The notes beneath the pieces were generated by a model. It searched no databases, was not told where the DNA came from, and saw only the letters and a list, made by a program, of their open reading frames with translations. Shown in pieces: positions 1 to 8,643 of a DNA stretch of 49,562 nt. Position 1 is the first letter of the stretch. Every line of letters starts with the position of its first letter. The DNA is from Methanolinea sp. UBA275 (GTDB taxonomy: Archaea > Halobacteriota > Methanomicrobia > Methanomicrobiales > Methanospirillaceae): assembly GCA_002506105.1 (NCBI GenBank), contig DAWU01000036.1:1-49562 (forward strand), given 5' to 3'. The position numbers were made by a program, and so were the translations under genes.

Positions 1-183
1 GGAATTCCAGGTTCATCAATGGTTAATCCCCAGCGCGTCTCTCCCTCTGGCTGAATTCATCATCCCCTCTCCGGGATCTTCTCGCCTCCTTTCGCAACCC
101 GGAACACGGTTCAAATTGCAATTGAGGTTGTTTCAATTCAACTCAACTTTACTTTAGAAGAGAACAAGCACAATTTAGTCGCT

Positions 184-206
184 TTTTAAAAAAACAACCA
201 TTTATC
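184..206 (+). promoter_or_regulatory. Candidate thiC promoter
   Basis: Two A/T-rich TATA-like stretches lie upstream of thiC: a TTTTTAAAAAAA run at about 184-194 and a TTTATCTT at about 201-208. The first would give a short leader before the ATG at 231, the second a nearly leaderless message. I see no clear riboswitch fold in 1-230, and nothing else recognisable in that stretch. The choice between the two boxes is open. Confidence 0.35.
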
Positions 207-230
207 TTGTCTTTCTTCAAAGAAGTACCC

Positions 231-1508
231 ATGAGTTTTGTTGAAGATGCCCGGGCCGGCATCATCACCGATGAGATGAAGCAGGTGGCCCGGCAGGAAG
301 GGGTGACCGAGGAATTCATCCGGAGGGGTGTTGCCGGAGGGCATATCGTGATCCCCGTATCGCCCTACAGGAAAGTGAAGATCTGCGGGATCGGAGAAGG
401 GCTTCGCACCAAGGTGAACGCCTCGATCGGTACCTCGTCCGATATCGTGGATATCGACATGGAGGTGGAGAAAGCCCGCCAGGCGGAGCGTGCCGGGGCA
501 GACACCCTCATGGAGCTCTCTACCGGGGGGGACATGGTCGAGATAAGGAAGCGGGTCATCGCATCCACGAGCCTCTCGGTCGGGTGCGTCCCACTCTACC
601 AGGCCTTTATTGAAGCTGCCATAAAGGATGGCGCAGTGGTCCACATGAAGGAGGACGATCTCTTCCGTATCACTGCAGAGCAGGCAAAGCTTGGCACCAA
701 TTTCATGGCCATTCACACCGGCATCAACTGGGAGACCATGAAACGCCTGAAAAACCAGGGCCGCCATGGCGGGCTTGTCTCTCGGGGAGGTGCGTTCATG
801 ACTGCATGGATGCTGCACAACGAGAAGGAGAATCCCCTCTACTCTGAATTCGATTACCTCCTCGAGATCATGAAAGAGCACGAGGTCACCCTTTCGATGG
901 GCAACGGGATGCGTGCCGGCGCAGTCCATGATGCGACCGACCGGGCCGGCATCCAGGAGCTCCTCATCAATGCAGAACTTGCAGACAAGGCACAGGCAGA
1001 GGGGGTACAGGTGATCGTAGAAGGGCCCGGGCACATCCCCATCGATGAGATCGCGACGAACGTCCAGCTCATGAAGCGGGTTACCAACAACAAGCCGTTC
1101 TACATGCTCGGGCCTCTCGTCACTGACATAGCACCAGGCTACGACGACCGGGTCGCCGCTATCGGTGCGGCCATCTCCTCATCCCTTGGTGCGGATTTCA
1201 TCTGCTATGTCACGCCCGCAGAACATCTCGCCCTCCCGACACCTGAAGAAGTGTACGAAGGGGTCATCAGCTCCCGCATCGCAGCCCATGTCGGCGACAT
1301 GATCAAGCTGAAGAAAACCCGTGATCTTGACCTCGAGATGGGGCACGCCCGCAGGGATCTCGACTGGGCCCGCCAGTTCGCGGTTGCTATGAATCCAGAC
1401 CGTGCCCAGGCCATCCGGAATGAGAGGATGCCAGCCGATACCGACGCCTGCACCATGTGCGGTGATTACTGCGCCCTGAAAATCGTAAACCGGCATTTCA
1501 GCTTCTGA
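231..1508 (+). CDS. thiC: Phosphomethylpyrimidine synthase ThiC
   Basis: ThiC is a radical SAM enzyme that rearranges 5-aminoimidazole ribotide into hydroxymethylpyrimidine phosphate for thiamine synthesis in the cytosol. The 425-residue product is collinear with the short archaeal/anaerobe ThiC form. It ends with the cluster-binding motif C407-x2-C410-x3-C414 (CTMCGDYC), one residue tighter than the CX2CX4C of long bacterial ThiC. I chose the ATG at 231, which gives the family-typical start MSFVEDARAGIITDEM; an in-frame TTG at 207 would add eight residues that do not resemble the family, and AAAGAAG just before 231 can act as a weak ribosome site. The gene stands alone, with no other thi gene beside it. 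Confidence 0.95.
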   Translation: MSFVEDARAGIITDEMKQVARQEGVTEEFIRRGVAGGHIVIPVSPYRKVKICGIGEGLRTKVNASIGTSSDIVDIDMEVEKARQAERAGADTLMELSTGGDMVEIRKRVIASTSLSVGCVPLYQAFIEAAIKDGAVVHMKEDDLFRITAEQAKLGTNFMAIHTGINWETMKRLKNQGRHGGLVSRGGAFMTAWMLHNEKENPLYSEFDYLLEIMKEHEVTLSMGNGMRAGAVHDATDRAGIQELLINAELADKAQAEGVQVIVEGPGHIPIDEIATNVQLMKRVTNNKPFYMLGPLVTDIAPGYDDRVAAIGAAISSSLGADFICYVTPAEHLALPTPEEVYEGVISSRIAAHVGDMIKLKKTRDLDLEMGHARRDLDWARQFAVAMNPDRAQAIRNERMPADTDACTMCGDYCALKIVNRHFSF

Positions 1509-1680
1509 AAAACCCTATCCTTTTTCAGGCAGTTTACCGGGAACATGCCCTGCACAGCGCATATGATAGTGGGATGATCCCGTACACCCAGTCTCCATGT
1601 TCATACCCGGTCTTCTCCCGGGTGGCACTCTTCAGACACATTTCCACACGTTCATCTCCGATCCTTCCGAACCAACTCAA

Positions 1681-2085
1681 ATGAATACTGAATCTGCAAC
1701 GATTGTTCAGGAATTCCTCAGCCACTCCCGGGAACTCACGTCTGAGATCGAACGCGACACAGAAGCGATGATAGGTGTCGTCCCTTTCATTTTCCAGACT
1801 CTCAAAGAACGTCCCGATCTCTTTGTGTTATCAGCACTCGCGGATCTGCATGCATGCCGGCCCGAAAGCCTCGATGCAAAGACCGCAGAATTGGTTGCAC
1901 TGACCGCAGCAGCTGCATCCAACGCACCGGACTGCCTCGGGGTGCACATCTCTGCAGCACATCAGGAAGGAGCGTCACGCGAGGAAATCAGGGACTGCAT
2001 TATCATCGCATCGGTGATTGGAAAAACCGGCGTGCTGGCACGATCGCTCAGGATTTTGCAGGAAAAAACACCCGCCAAGAGTTAA
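1681..2085 (+). CDS. Carboxymuconolactone decarboxylase (AhpD-like) family protein
   Basis: 134 residues forming the all-helical CMD/AhpD-like fold. Members act as peroxidase partners or small decarboxylases; the role here is unknown. The signature region reads NAPDCLGVHISAA: C85 and H89 match the second Cys and the His of the CxxCxxxH motif, but the first Cys is replaced by Ala82. A CxxC disulfide redox cycle is therefore unlikely. The open frame extends upstream to 1597, but residues before the ATG at 1681 look non-coding, so 1681 is preferred. It is probably monocistronic and converges with the gene ending at 2231. Confidence 0.75.
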   Translation: MNTESATIVQEFLSHSRELTSEIERDTEAMIGVVPFIFQTLKERPDLFVLSALADLHACRPESLDAKTAELVALTAAAASNAPDCLGVHISAAHQEGASREEIRDCIIIASVIGKTGVLARSLRILQEKTPAKS

Positions 2086-2100
2086 TCCGCTCTGCACGTG

Positions 2101-2118
2101 AGCCCTGGCGAAAGGGCT
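2101..2118. terminator. Hairpin between convergent genes
   Basis: AGCCCT at 2101-2106 and AGGGCT at 2113-2118 form a perfect 6-bp stem with a 6-nt loop, placed 15 bases after the stop of the CMD-family gene. It may shape the 3' end of that transcript. No T-run follows directly, so terminator function is only inferred. Confidence 0.35.
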
Positions 2119-2230
2119 ATACTCCATACTTTCGCAGGAAGGAATGAGAATGTCCCGATACACGCCCCTGACCAATGCATATGTGATACCCAGAGCAATG
2201 ACAAATTCAACGTGTGGGTAAAAGAGACGA

Positions 2231-2572
2231 TTACTGGTCTACTTCAGTAATCGCAAGCTGGTACATCCAGTCCAGGAGCCGTGCACACTCATCGATGTGA
2301 CACTCCTGGTCGCACCCGATGCAGGGTATCAGCTCCTCGCCTGCCATGATCAGCATCGGCTCGACAGGCCTGCGGCATGCCTTCAGGACAAAGGTCTTGA
2401 TCCCATCCTTCCTGAACTCTACCCGCTCGATAAGGCCGTCGTCCAGGAGTTTCTTGACAAGCCTCGAGCACTTCCGGCTGTCGACCTCGAGGATCTTCCA
2501 CAGGTCACTCTGGAGAACCCCCGCAGAATGGGACTGGATCACCTTGAGCGCGTCTTCCGGGTTCTGGGTCAT
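2231..2572 (-). CDS. Winged-helix protein with Cys cluster, RPC34/TFE-beta-like
   Basis: 113 residues. Residues 5-65 form a winged helix (LWKILEVDSRKCSRLVKKLL as recognition region, then a beta-wing ending KTFVLKA). The C-terminal part carries four cysteines, C84-x2-C87-x3-C91-x4-C96, followed by ARLLDW. This order, a winged helix followed by a PC..C...C....C motif and a hydrophobic helix ending in DW, recalls the Fe-S domain of the Pol III subunit RPC34/hRPC39 and of archaeal TFE-beta, which works with TFE-alpha to open promoters. The protein is far shorter than crenarchaeal TFE-beta. A MarR-type regulator with a metal site is the alternative. It follows the lsm gene by 11 bases on the same strand, so co-transcription is likely; I see no clear Shine-Dalgarno site before its ATG. 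Confidence 0.6.
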   Translation of the reverse strand: MTQNPEDALKVIQSHSAGVLQSDLWKILEVDSRKCSRLVKKLLDDGLIERVEFRKDGIKTFVLKACRRPVEPMLIMAGEELIPCIGCDQECHIDECARLLDWMYQLAITEVDQ

Positions 2573-2583
2573 GGCATGGAGTC

Positions 2584-2820
2584 TCAGATATTCGGTTGTA
2601 TCGAGAGGATGTTGTTCCCCCGAATCACCACGGTTCCGAGGCTTCGTCCCCGCTCGTTGTTGATGTACTCGGTGGTGTCTTCCATGTGGATGTTTAGGTA
2701 TTCATCCACTGCAACGAGGCGCCCCTGGAGCTTGCGCTGGTCGTCCTTGATTTCCACCGTGACTTTCGAATCCACCAGAGAAAAGACCTTCTTTATGGGT
2801 AGTACGATACCGTTCACCAT
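2584..2820 (-). CDS. Archaeal Sm-like (Lsm) RNA-binding protein
   Basis: 78 residues covering one Sm fold. The Sm1 motif is VTVEIKDDQRKLQGRLVAVD, with the family phrase EYLNIHMEDTTE after it, and the Sm2 motif is VVIRGNNIL near the C terminus. Archaeal Lsm proteins form heptameric rings that bind U-rich RNA. The frame is open to a GTG at 2841, but the ATG at 2820 gives the typical start (MVNGIVLPIKKVFSLVDS) and has GAGG just upstream. A TAAATA box lies about 25 bases upstream of the ATG, so the leader would be very short. The TFE-beta-like gene follows directly. Confidence 0.92.
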   Translation of the reverse strand: MVNGIVLPIKKVFSLVDSKVTVEIKDDQRKLQGRLVAVDEYLNIHMEDTTEYINNERGRSLGTVVIRGNNILSIQPNI

Positions 2821-2891
2821 CTGCCTCTTATTGGGGGGCACCGGTATTTATTGGTTTTCAGCCATTCCCGGGGTCTCCCGAAAAGAGAGGG

Positions 2892-3989
2892 TTATTCTTT
2901 GATCGGTACCCAGCGCCCTTTCATGGCCTTCTCGACGCCAGGGAGCGTCGTGTACTCCATCTCGGAGAGCGAGAGCCTGTGCGGCTCGAAGGGGCCGTGA
3001 GCCCGCAGGATATCGGCGAGCTCGTTGCAGCGGGACCTGACCCGGTCATATGCAGGATCGTCGAACATGTCGGCCGGGCCGATCAGCTTCCCGTTGCAGA
3101 CCTGGAACCCGAGGCAGATCACGCGTGGCGGGCCGTCGAACCTGGTGCAGTTGGCATCGGGGAGTCCCACCGGCATGAAGGGGCCGTGGTGAGACCCTCT
3201 CATCCACCCTGCGACGATGATGGGGATGCTGAACGGATCGATGATCTCTCCTACGGCAGGCAGGCCGCTCTGGCCGCGGACGATCATTACCGGGTCGTCT
3301 TTCCCGACGTATTTCCCGGCGATGAGGGAGAGCCGCTGCGTGCTCGTCGAGGCAGCAATCACCCCGTCCTTCCTCTTCACGTACTTTATGACGTAGCGCG
3401 AGGGTGCCCCGATATACGCGAGGAGGCTGTAGCTCTCCTCCGGTGTCCGGAACTCGATCTTCCGCTTCTCCATGACGTCGTGAACCTCGAAGATGAATCC
3501 CTCGTGCATCTGCGGATCAATCACGAGACCGGCGGTGTTGAACGGGTCGGCAAACATCTTGTAGAGGTAGAAATTCCAGGCCCCCGGCTCGGTCTTGTCA
3601 GCCATAAAAAGGAGTACCGGGTCTGAACCCCGCTCCTCGAACTCCATCTCGGCGACCCCGGGCCCCATACCCTTTACGTTTCCCGAGAAGGCATCGGAGA
3701 GAAGGTCCTGGCCTGCACCATACAATTTCATCTCCTTGGCGATTTTTGCGCACTCCATGAACACTTTCCACGAGAGGGCATGGATTTCAGGATCATCCTC
3801 ACCACGGGTATGGGTCATGATCAGCTCGAGGTCGTCACCGCAGTGGGTCACGAAAGAATCGATCAGGAGTTTTCCTTCCTGCTCTTTCAGCATCTTCGCG
3901 GCCTTCTCAAGGAGCAGGGGGTGGGTGCGGGAGTGTCCCGGGAAGCTGCCGATATCAGCTTTTATCAGGGAGATTGTGGTCTTGGGCAT
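2892..3989 (-). CDS. fbp: Fructose-1,6-bisphosphate aldolase/phosphatase
   Basis: The archaeal bifunctional enzyme condenses DHAP and GAP and dephosphorylates the product to fructose 6-phosphate, which makes gluconeogenesis unidirectional. The 365-residue product is full length for the family. Visible active-site residues include D12 and H19 in ADIGSFPGH, D52-D53 in the GDDLELIMTH segment for Mg2+, and Y227/K230 in KYVGKDDP, the Tyr/Lys pair expected to make the Schiff base in the aldolase form. The start MPKTTISLIKADIGSFPGH is the usual one. GAGGA at 3997-4001 is the ribosome site and GATAAAAAAC at 4034-4043 (read on the minus strand as TTTTTTATC) a likely TATA box. It appears monocistronic. 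Confidence 0.96.
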   Translation of the reverse strand: MPKTTISLIKADIGSFPGHSRTHPLLLEKAAKMLKEQEGKLLIDSFVTHCGDDLELIMTHTRGEDDPEIHALSWKVFMECAKIAKEMKLYGAGQDLLSDAFSGNVKGMGPGVAEMEFEERGSDPVLLFMADKTEPGAWNFYLYKMFADPFNTAGLVIDPQMHEGFIFEVHDVMEKRKIEFRTPEESYSLLAYIGAPSRYVIKYVKRKDGVIAASTSTQRLSLIAGKYVGKDDPVMIVRGQSGLPAVGEIIDPFSIPIIVAGWMRGSHHGPFMPVGLPDANCTRFDGPPRVICLGFQVCNGKLIGPADMFDDPAYDRVRSRCNELADILRAHGPFEPHRLSLSEMEYTTLPGVEKAMKGRWVPIKE

Positions 3990-4082
3990 GTCAGTATCCT
4001 CAGGTCAATTCTTACATACTAATAGGTACAGGAGATAAAAAACTGTGGGTTTTTAAAAAAAATGGGTGGCATTATCGCCCTT

Positions 4083-4520
4083 TCATCCGGCAGGTGGAGC
4101 ATCGCCGGGAGTGCCTTCCCTTGTAGTGCCAAAAAGGGGGAGGTACGTCACGTCGAGCACGCCATTGCGATAGGTGATCTCCTCTGATCCTTCCTGTGCT
4201 GGAGGGACCTGTGCACTGCTCTTGTAGTGCCGCTCCTGGTCTCTCGCCCAGACAAAGACCCGGTCGTCCCGGAACAGCAGGTGGATGTCCTCCCTGGCAA
4301 CCCCGGGCATCTCGGTGACGAGCACGATCCGGTCTCCCATACTGTGCACTTCGATCGCCGGTTCTGTTGCGTCACCGCGCCGTGTGATGTCCTGCCCGTT
4401 CGGCATGACTATCTGTATGCCGATGAAGACGGGGTGCGTATCTCCTGCCTGGATCGACTCCATTACGTGCCGGAGGATCTCTTCCAGGGTGTTCGGGAGG
4501 TCTTCAGGTCTCTCTGTCAT
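4083..4520 (-). CDS. Hsp20/alpha-crystallin family small heat-shock protein
   Basis: 145 residues. The central part (residues 50-128) is an alpha-crystallin domain: AIEVHSMGDRIVLVTEMPGV, then DIHLLFRDDRVFVWARD and a C-terminal strand ITYRNGVLDVTYLPL. The N-terminal arm MTERPEDLPNTLEEILRHVMESIQ is helical and acidic, and the tail is Gly/Pro-rich. Such proteins hold unfolding clients in oligomers without ATP. It starts 42 bases after the Cdc48 stop on the same strand, so an unfoldase/holdase operon is likely. The tail lacks an obvious IxI/V anchoring motif. Confidence 0.85.
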   Translation of the reverse strand: MTERPEDLPNTLEEILRHVMESIQAGDTHPVFIGIQIVMPNGQDITRRGDATEPAIEVHSMGDRIVLVTEMPGVAREDIHLLFRDDRVFVWARDQERHYKSSAQVPPAQEGSEEITYRNGVLDVTYLPLFGTTREGTPGDAPPAG

Positions 4521-4562
4521 GCTTCCTTCTCGATCCCCTCACGGGAGGGGAGAGGGGCCGGA

Positions 4563-6944
4563 TCAGGCCCGGAGCTCCTCTTCCAGCCGGTGAGTCAGAT
4601 GCTTGATCTCGTTCCAGTCCTTGGTCCTTTTGAATGTCTGTTCCCTTAATGGTGCGGTCTCATATTCTTTATCCTTCCGGAGCTCCGCCTGTTTCAGGGC
4701 AGCGACCGCGTTCTCGAGCATGGTGCGCTGCTCCTGGTTGAACAGGAGCTCCCATGCCTGCCGCTCGGCGTGTTCGAGGGATTCGCGGTCCATGGAGCCC
4801 TTGACCTTCTTTGCCGCCTCGTCGAAATGCGCCTTTGTGATGCGCACATTGACAACCGCATCGGACATCTCCTGCTCGCTCTTCCCCGCCATAACCTTGA
4901 TGAATTCACGCATGGCACCGAGTTTTGCTTCCCGGACAAGCGCCTCGATGTCGGCACCAACGTACCCATCGGTCGTCGCTACGAGGTCGTCGATCTTCAC
5001 ATCCCCGGTGAGGATGGCGTTCGCATCCTTCAGGTATACCTCGAATATCTTCTTCCTGCTCTCTGCATCGGGGGGAGGGACGTAAATGTGGCGTTCCATC
5101 CGCCCGGGTCGCATCAGGGCGGGATCCAGCATGTCCGGCCTGTTCGTGGCCCCGATCACGGTCACGTCTTTTAATTCCTCGAGGCCGTCAAGTTCGGTTA
5201 AGATCTGGCTCACCACGCTCTCGGTCACGTGTGATGACCCCATATAGGATCCCCGCTTCGGCACGAGGGCATCGACCTCGTCGAAGAAGATGATGGCAGG
5301 GGATGCCTGCCGGGCTTTCCTGAAGATCTCCCGGACACCCTTCTCCGACTCCCCGACCCACTTCGAGAGGAGCTCGGGGCCTTTTACCGAGATGAAGTTG
5401 CACTCGCTCTCGTTTGCGACCGCCTTTGCGAGCATGGTCTTCCCCGTCCCCGGGGGCCCGAAGAGGAGAATCCCCTTGGGTGGTTTCGTCGCGAGTTTTG
5501 CAAAGACATGGGGGTAGCGGAGCGGCCATTCCACCGCCTCCCGGAGCTCCTCCTTGACGTCCTCGAGTCCCCCGACGTCCTCCCAGGTGACGTCAGGGAC
5601 CTCGACGAGCACCTCGCGCATGGCGCTTGGTTCGACATGCTTCCTGGCCTCGTCGAAGTCTCCGTTCGTGACTTTCAGCTGTTCGAGGAGTTCGGCAGGG
5701 ATCTCCTTGTCGAGATCGAGCTTGGGCAGGATCTTCCGGAGGGCATGCATGGCGGCCTCCTTCACGAGGAGTGCAATATCCGCCCCCACGAACCCGTGGG
5801 TCGTGTCCGCATAGGTATCCAGGTGGACATCCTCAGCGAGGGGGACGCCCCTAGAGTGCACCTGGAAGATCTCCATCCGGCCCTTCTTGTCCGGGATCCC
5901 GATCTCGATCTCCCGGTCGAAACGGCCGCCCCTGCGGAGCGCGGGGTCGATGGCATCAGGGATGTTCGTTGCGGCAATGACGACCACCTGCCCCCTTGCC
6001 TTCAGGCCGTCCATGAGCGAGAGGAGCTGGGCGACGACGCGGCGCTCCACCTCTCCCTTGGTGTCCTCGCGCTTGGGTGCGATCGAGTCGATCTCGTCGA
6101 TGAAGATGATGGCAGGGGCGTTCTCCTGTGCCTCCTCAAAGACCTCCCTGAGCTTCCCCTCGGATTCGCCGTAGTACTTGCTCATGATCTCTGGGCCCGA
6201 GAGCGAGATGAAGTGGGCTTCTACCTCGTTCGCGACTGCCTTTGCAATCAGGGTCTTTCCCGTTCCCGGAGGGCCGTAGAGGAGGACCCCCCTCGGTGGA
6301 TCGATCCCCAGGCGCTCGAAGAGTTCGGGGTGCCGGAGCGGAAGCTCGATCATCTCCCTCACCATCTCGAGCTCCCGGGAGAGGCCGCCGATGTCCTCGT
6401 AATGGACATCCGCAGTCTCGCCCTTCTTCTTCTGCTCCGGCTCGTACGCCGTCTCCTTGAGCTCGATCTGGGTGTCCTCGGTGACGATGGCCACACCCTT
6501 CGGGGTAACCTTTGAGATCACGAGGGTAAGAGGGTTGCCGATGACATCCACACGGACCGTCTGGCCTTCCATCACCGCACGGCCCCGGAGCATCCTCCCG
6601 AGGTACTGCTCCCCGCCGACGAGCCGGATAGGCTGGGTCGGGTGGATTACCACTTTCTTGGCGTACCCCACCTCGACCTTGCGAACCCGCACACGCTCGT
6701 CGACGCCTGTCCCTGCGTTGCTGCGCACGGTCCCGTCGATCCTGAGTATGGCCTGTCCTGTGTCCTGGGTGAATCCCGGCCAGACGATTGCGGTGGCCTT
6801 CTTCTTTCCCTGGATCTCGATGGCATCCCCGCTCACGACACCGAGCGTCCGCATTGCCTCTATGCTCAGCCGGGCGATGCCCCGTCCGGCATCGTCCCTT
6901 GCCGCCTCTTTTACGATAACCTCAATGGAATCAGCAGTGGTCAT
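4563..6944 (-). CDS. AAA+ ATPase of the Cdc48/VCP/VAT family
   Basis: 793 residues with the full Cdc48 layout: an N domain (about 1-180, double-psi barrel plus a beta-clam with an RxMLRGRxVxEGQ-type segment), D1 with Walker A GPPGTGKT at 224-231 and Walker B IIFIDEID near 279-286, and D2 with Walker A GPPGTGKT at 496-503 and an IIFFDEVD Walker B. Both modules have the DPALRRGGRFDRE / DPALMRPGRMERH arginine-finger stretches. It is a hexameric unfoldase that supplies substrates to the proteasome. The C terminus ends in EEELRA with no HbYX proteasome-docking motif. The ATG at 6944 is preceded by AAGGAG at suitable spacing. The hsp20 gene follows. Confidence 0.96.
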   Translation of the reverse strand: MTTADSIEVIVKEAARDDAGRGIARLSIEAMRTLGVVSGDAIEIQGKKKATAIVWPGFTQDTGQAILRIDGTVRSNAGTGVDERVRVRKVEVGYAKKVVIHPTQPIRLVGGEQYLGRMLRGRAVMEGQTVRVDVIGNPLTLVISKVTPKGVAIVTEDTQIELKETAYEPEQKKKGETADVHYEDIGGLSRELEMVREMIELPLRHPELFERLGIDPPRGVLLYGPPGTGKTLIAKAVANEVEAHFISLSGPEIMSKYYGESEGKLREVFEEAQENAPAIIFIDEIDSIAPKREDTKGEVERRVVAQLLSLMDGLKARGQVVVIAATNIPDAIDPALRRGGRFDREIEIGIPDKKGRMEIFQVHSRGVPLAEDVHLDTYADTTHGFVGADIALLVKEAAMHALRKILPKLDLDKEIPAELLEQLKVTNGDFDEARKHVEPSAMREVLVEVPDVTWEDVGGLEDVKEELREAVEWPLRYPHVFAKLATKPPKGILLFGPPGTGKTMLAKAVANESECNFISVKGPELLSKWVGESEKGVREIFRKARQASPAIIFFDEVDALVPKRGSYMGSSHVTESVVSQILTELDGLEELKDVTVIGATNRPDMLDPALMRPGRMERHIYVPPPDAESRKKIFEVYLKDANAILTGDVKIDDLVATTDGYVGADIEALVREAKLGAMREFIKVMAGKSEQEMSDAVVNVRITKAHFDEAAKKVKGSMDRESLEHAERQAWELLFNQEQRTMLENAVAALKQAELRKDKEYETAPLREQTFKRTKDWNEIKHLTHRLEEELRA

Positions 6945-6954
6945 TGGAATGGTT

Positions 6955-6998
6955 CTCCTTATGTTTACTAAAAGTAAGTGGCTTATAATATATAAAAC
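6955..6998 (-). promoter_or_regulatory. Ribosome site and TATA box of the cdc48-hsp20 operon
   Basis: Reading the minus strand, GTTTTATATATTATAA occupies 6983-6998 and includes a strong TATA box; AAGGAG at 6955-6960 lies 10 bases before the ATG at 6944. Transcription should start near 6965. The stretch 6999-7241 to its right contains no gene that I can support; it holds the divergent upstream region of serS. Confidence 0.7.
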
Positions 6999-7241
6999 TA
7001 TTATTTGAGGCCCGCCATTGAAATCCCGCGTAATGTTCTCCGTTTCATGTTTCCTGCAATATTCAGAAAATTTGAACAGAAAGATGCATGGTATGAGGGG
7101 AAGTTCCGAATACCCTGTCCGGACGGCTCCGGAAGTCCCGCGTGAGATGCTTGCAGGACCCGTAAAGGCAATGCCTCACCAGCACACACATACTTACCAT
7201 TGAGCCCTGACCGGACGGAGTGAGAGGGAGGGATACAAAAA

Positions 7242-8519
7242 GTGCTTGACCTGAAATACCTTCGGGAGAATCCTGATATCGTGAAGGGAGATCTCCGGAA
7301 ACGGGGAGATATGGAGAAGTGTGCCTGGGTTGACGACCTGCTCGGGAAGGACCGCCGGTCCCGTGCACTGAAGGTGCAGGCTGATGAACTGAGAAGGCGC
7401 AGGAACAGCATCGCCCGCGAGATCAACGAGGCGAGGAAGGCGGGAGGGGATGTGAGCGCTCTGAAAGAAGAGGCATCTGTCCTTCCGGGAAAAATCCGGG
7501 AGATCGAGGTTGAACTTGAAGAGACTGCAACCGCTATCCGGGACTCCCTGATGCGCCTCCCGAACATCCTCCACGAGAGTGTCCCTATCGGAAAAGACGA
7601 TACGGAGAACATGGAACTCCGCCGGGTGGGAGAGCCAATAACTCCTCCCTTCCCGATCGTAAACCACGGGCAGCTTGCCGTTGACCGGGGCTGGGCAGAT
7701 TTCGAGAGGGCGGCACGAACCTCGGGTGCCGGATTCTACTTCCTGAAGGGAAACCTCGTCCTGCTCGATCTTGCGCTCCAGAGGTTTGCCATCGACCGGC
7801 TGGCAGAGAAGGGCTATACCCCGGTCATTCCCCCCTACATGATCAATCGGAAGTCATACGAAGGGGTCACGGACCTCTCTGACTTCGAGAAGGTGATGTA
7901 CAAGATCGAGGATGACGATGCGTACCTGATTGCCACGAGCGAGCATCCTATCGGGGCGATGTACCAGGATGAGATCTTCGAAGAGCGGGACCTTCCCCTG
8001 AAGCTGGCAGGGATATCCCCGTGTTTCCGGAGGGAGATCGGCTCGCACGGCCTCGATACGAAGGGACTTTTCAGGGTTCACCAGTTCCACAAGGTGGAGC
8101 AGTTCGTCTTCTGCCGGCCGGAGGATTCCTGGACGATCCACGAGGAACTGCTGGCCAATGCCGAGGAGGTCTACACACTCCTTGGGATCCCCTACCGGGT
8201 CGTGAATATCTGCACCGGGGACATCGGGACCGTCGCGGCCAAGAAATACGATATCGAGGCATGGATGCCCCGGGAATCGGCGTACCGGGAAGTGGTGTCC
8301 TGCTCGAACTGCACCTCTTACCAGGCGGTCCGGGCACACATCAGGGTCCGCGATGCGCACGATTTCGAATCAAAGCGGTATGCCCACACCCTCAATTCAA
8401 CGGCCGTGGCAACGTCAAGGACCATCCGCGCCATCCTGGAAAATTACCAGGAAGAGGGCGGAAAGGTCAGGGTCCCCGAAGTGCTGCGCCCCTACATGAA
8501 CGGGTTGGAGTACCTTTGA
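7242..8519 (+). CDS. serS: Seryl-tRNA synthetase, bacterial/eukaryotic type
   Basis: Charges tRNA-Ser, and Ser onto tRNA-Sec where that is present. The 425-residue product has the N-terminal coiled-coil tRNA-binding arm (about residues 30-105, rich in R, K and E heptads) and a class II catalytic core with motif 2 PCFRREIGSHG and motif 3 NSTAVATSRTIRAILENYQ. This is the ordinary SerRS, not the rare methanogen-type enzyme with an active-site zinc. The start codon is GTG at 7242, preceded by GAGGGAGGG at the right distance, giving MLDLKYLRENPDIV as in the family. It is monocistronic and converges with the cyclo-ligase gene. Confidence 0.97.
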   Translation: MLDLKYLRENPDIVKGDLRKRGDMEKCAWVDDLLGKDRRSRALKVQADELRRRRNSIAREINEARKAGGDVSALKEEASVLPGKIREIEVELEETATAIRDSLMRLPNILHESVPIGKDDTENMELRRVGEPITPPFPIVNHGQLAVDRGWADFERAARTSGAGFYFLKGNLVLLDLALQRFAIDRLAEKGYTPVIPPYMINRKSYEGVTDLSDFEKVMYKIEDDDAYLIATSEHPIGAMYQDEIFEERDLPLKLAGISPCFRREIGSHGLDTKGLFRVHQFHKVEQFVFCRPEDSWTIHEELLANAEEVYTLLGIPYRVVNICTGDIGTVAAKKYDIEAWMPRESAYREVVSCSNCTSYQAVRAHIRVRDAHDFESKRYAHTLNSTAVATSRTIRAILENYQEEGGKVRVPEVLRPYMNGLEYL

Positions 8520-8560
8520 AGGCACCCTGCCCCTGATGTGGATCCGATAGCCCTCTCGCC

Positions 8561-8640
8561 GGGGCCTCCCGCCCCGTCTCCCATCCTTACCCTCTGATGC
8601 AGATGACTCCGGGATCCCGGGGCCTCCTGCCCCGTCTCCC
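8561..8640. repeat. Pair of 22-bp GC-rich hairpin repeats
   Basis: A 22-base unit beginning GGGGCCTCC and ending CCGTCTCCC occurs at 8561-8582 and again at 8619-8640 with one difference. Each copy contains GGGGC and GCCCC separated by five bases, so each can fold as a hairpin on either strand. They lie between the convergent serS and cyclo-ligase genes, which suggests a two-way terminator or 3'-end stabiliser. Confidence 0.6.
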
Positions 8641-8643
8641 GTC

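Noticed and set aside
5508..6515. Long plus-strand frame opposite the cdc48 gene
   Set aside because: A shadow of the GC-rich codons of cdc48; composition is His/Arg/Asp-rich without domain pattern.
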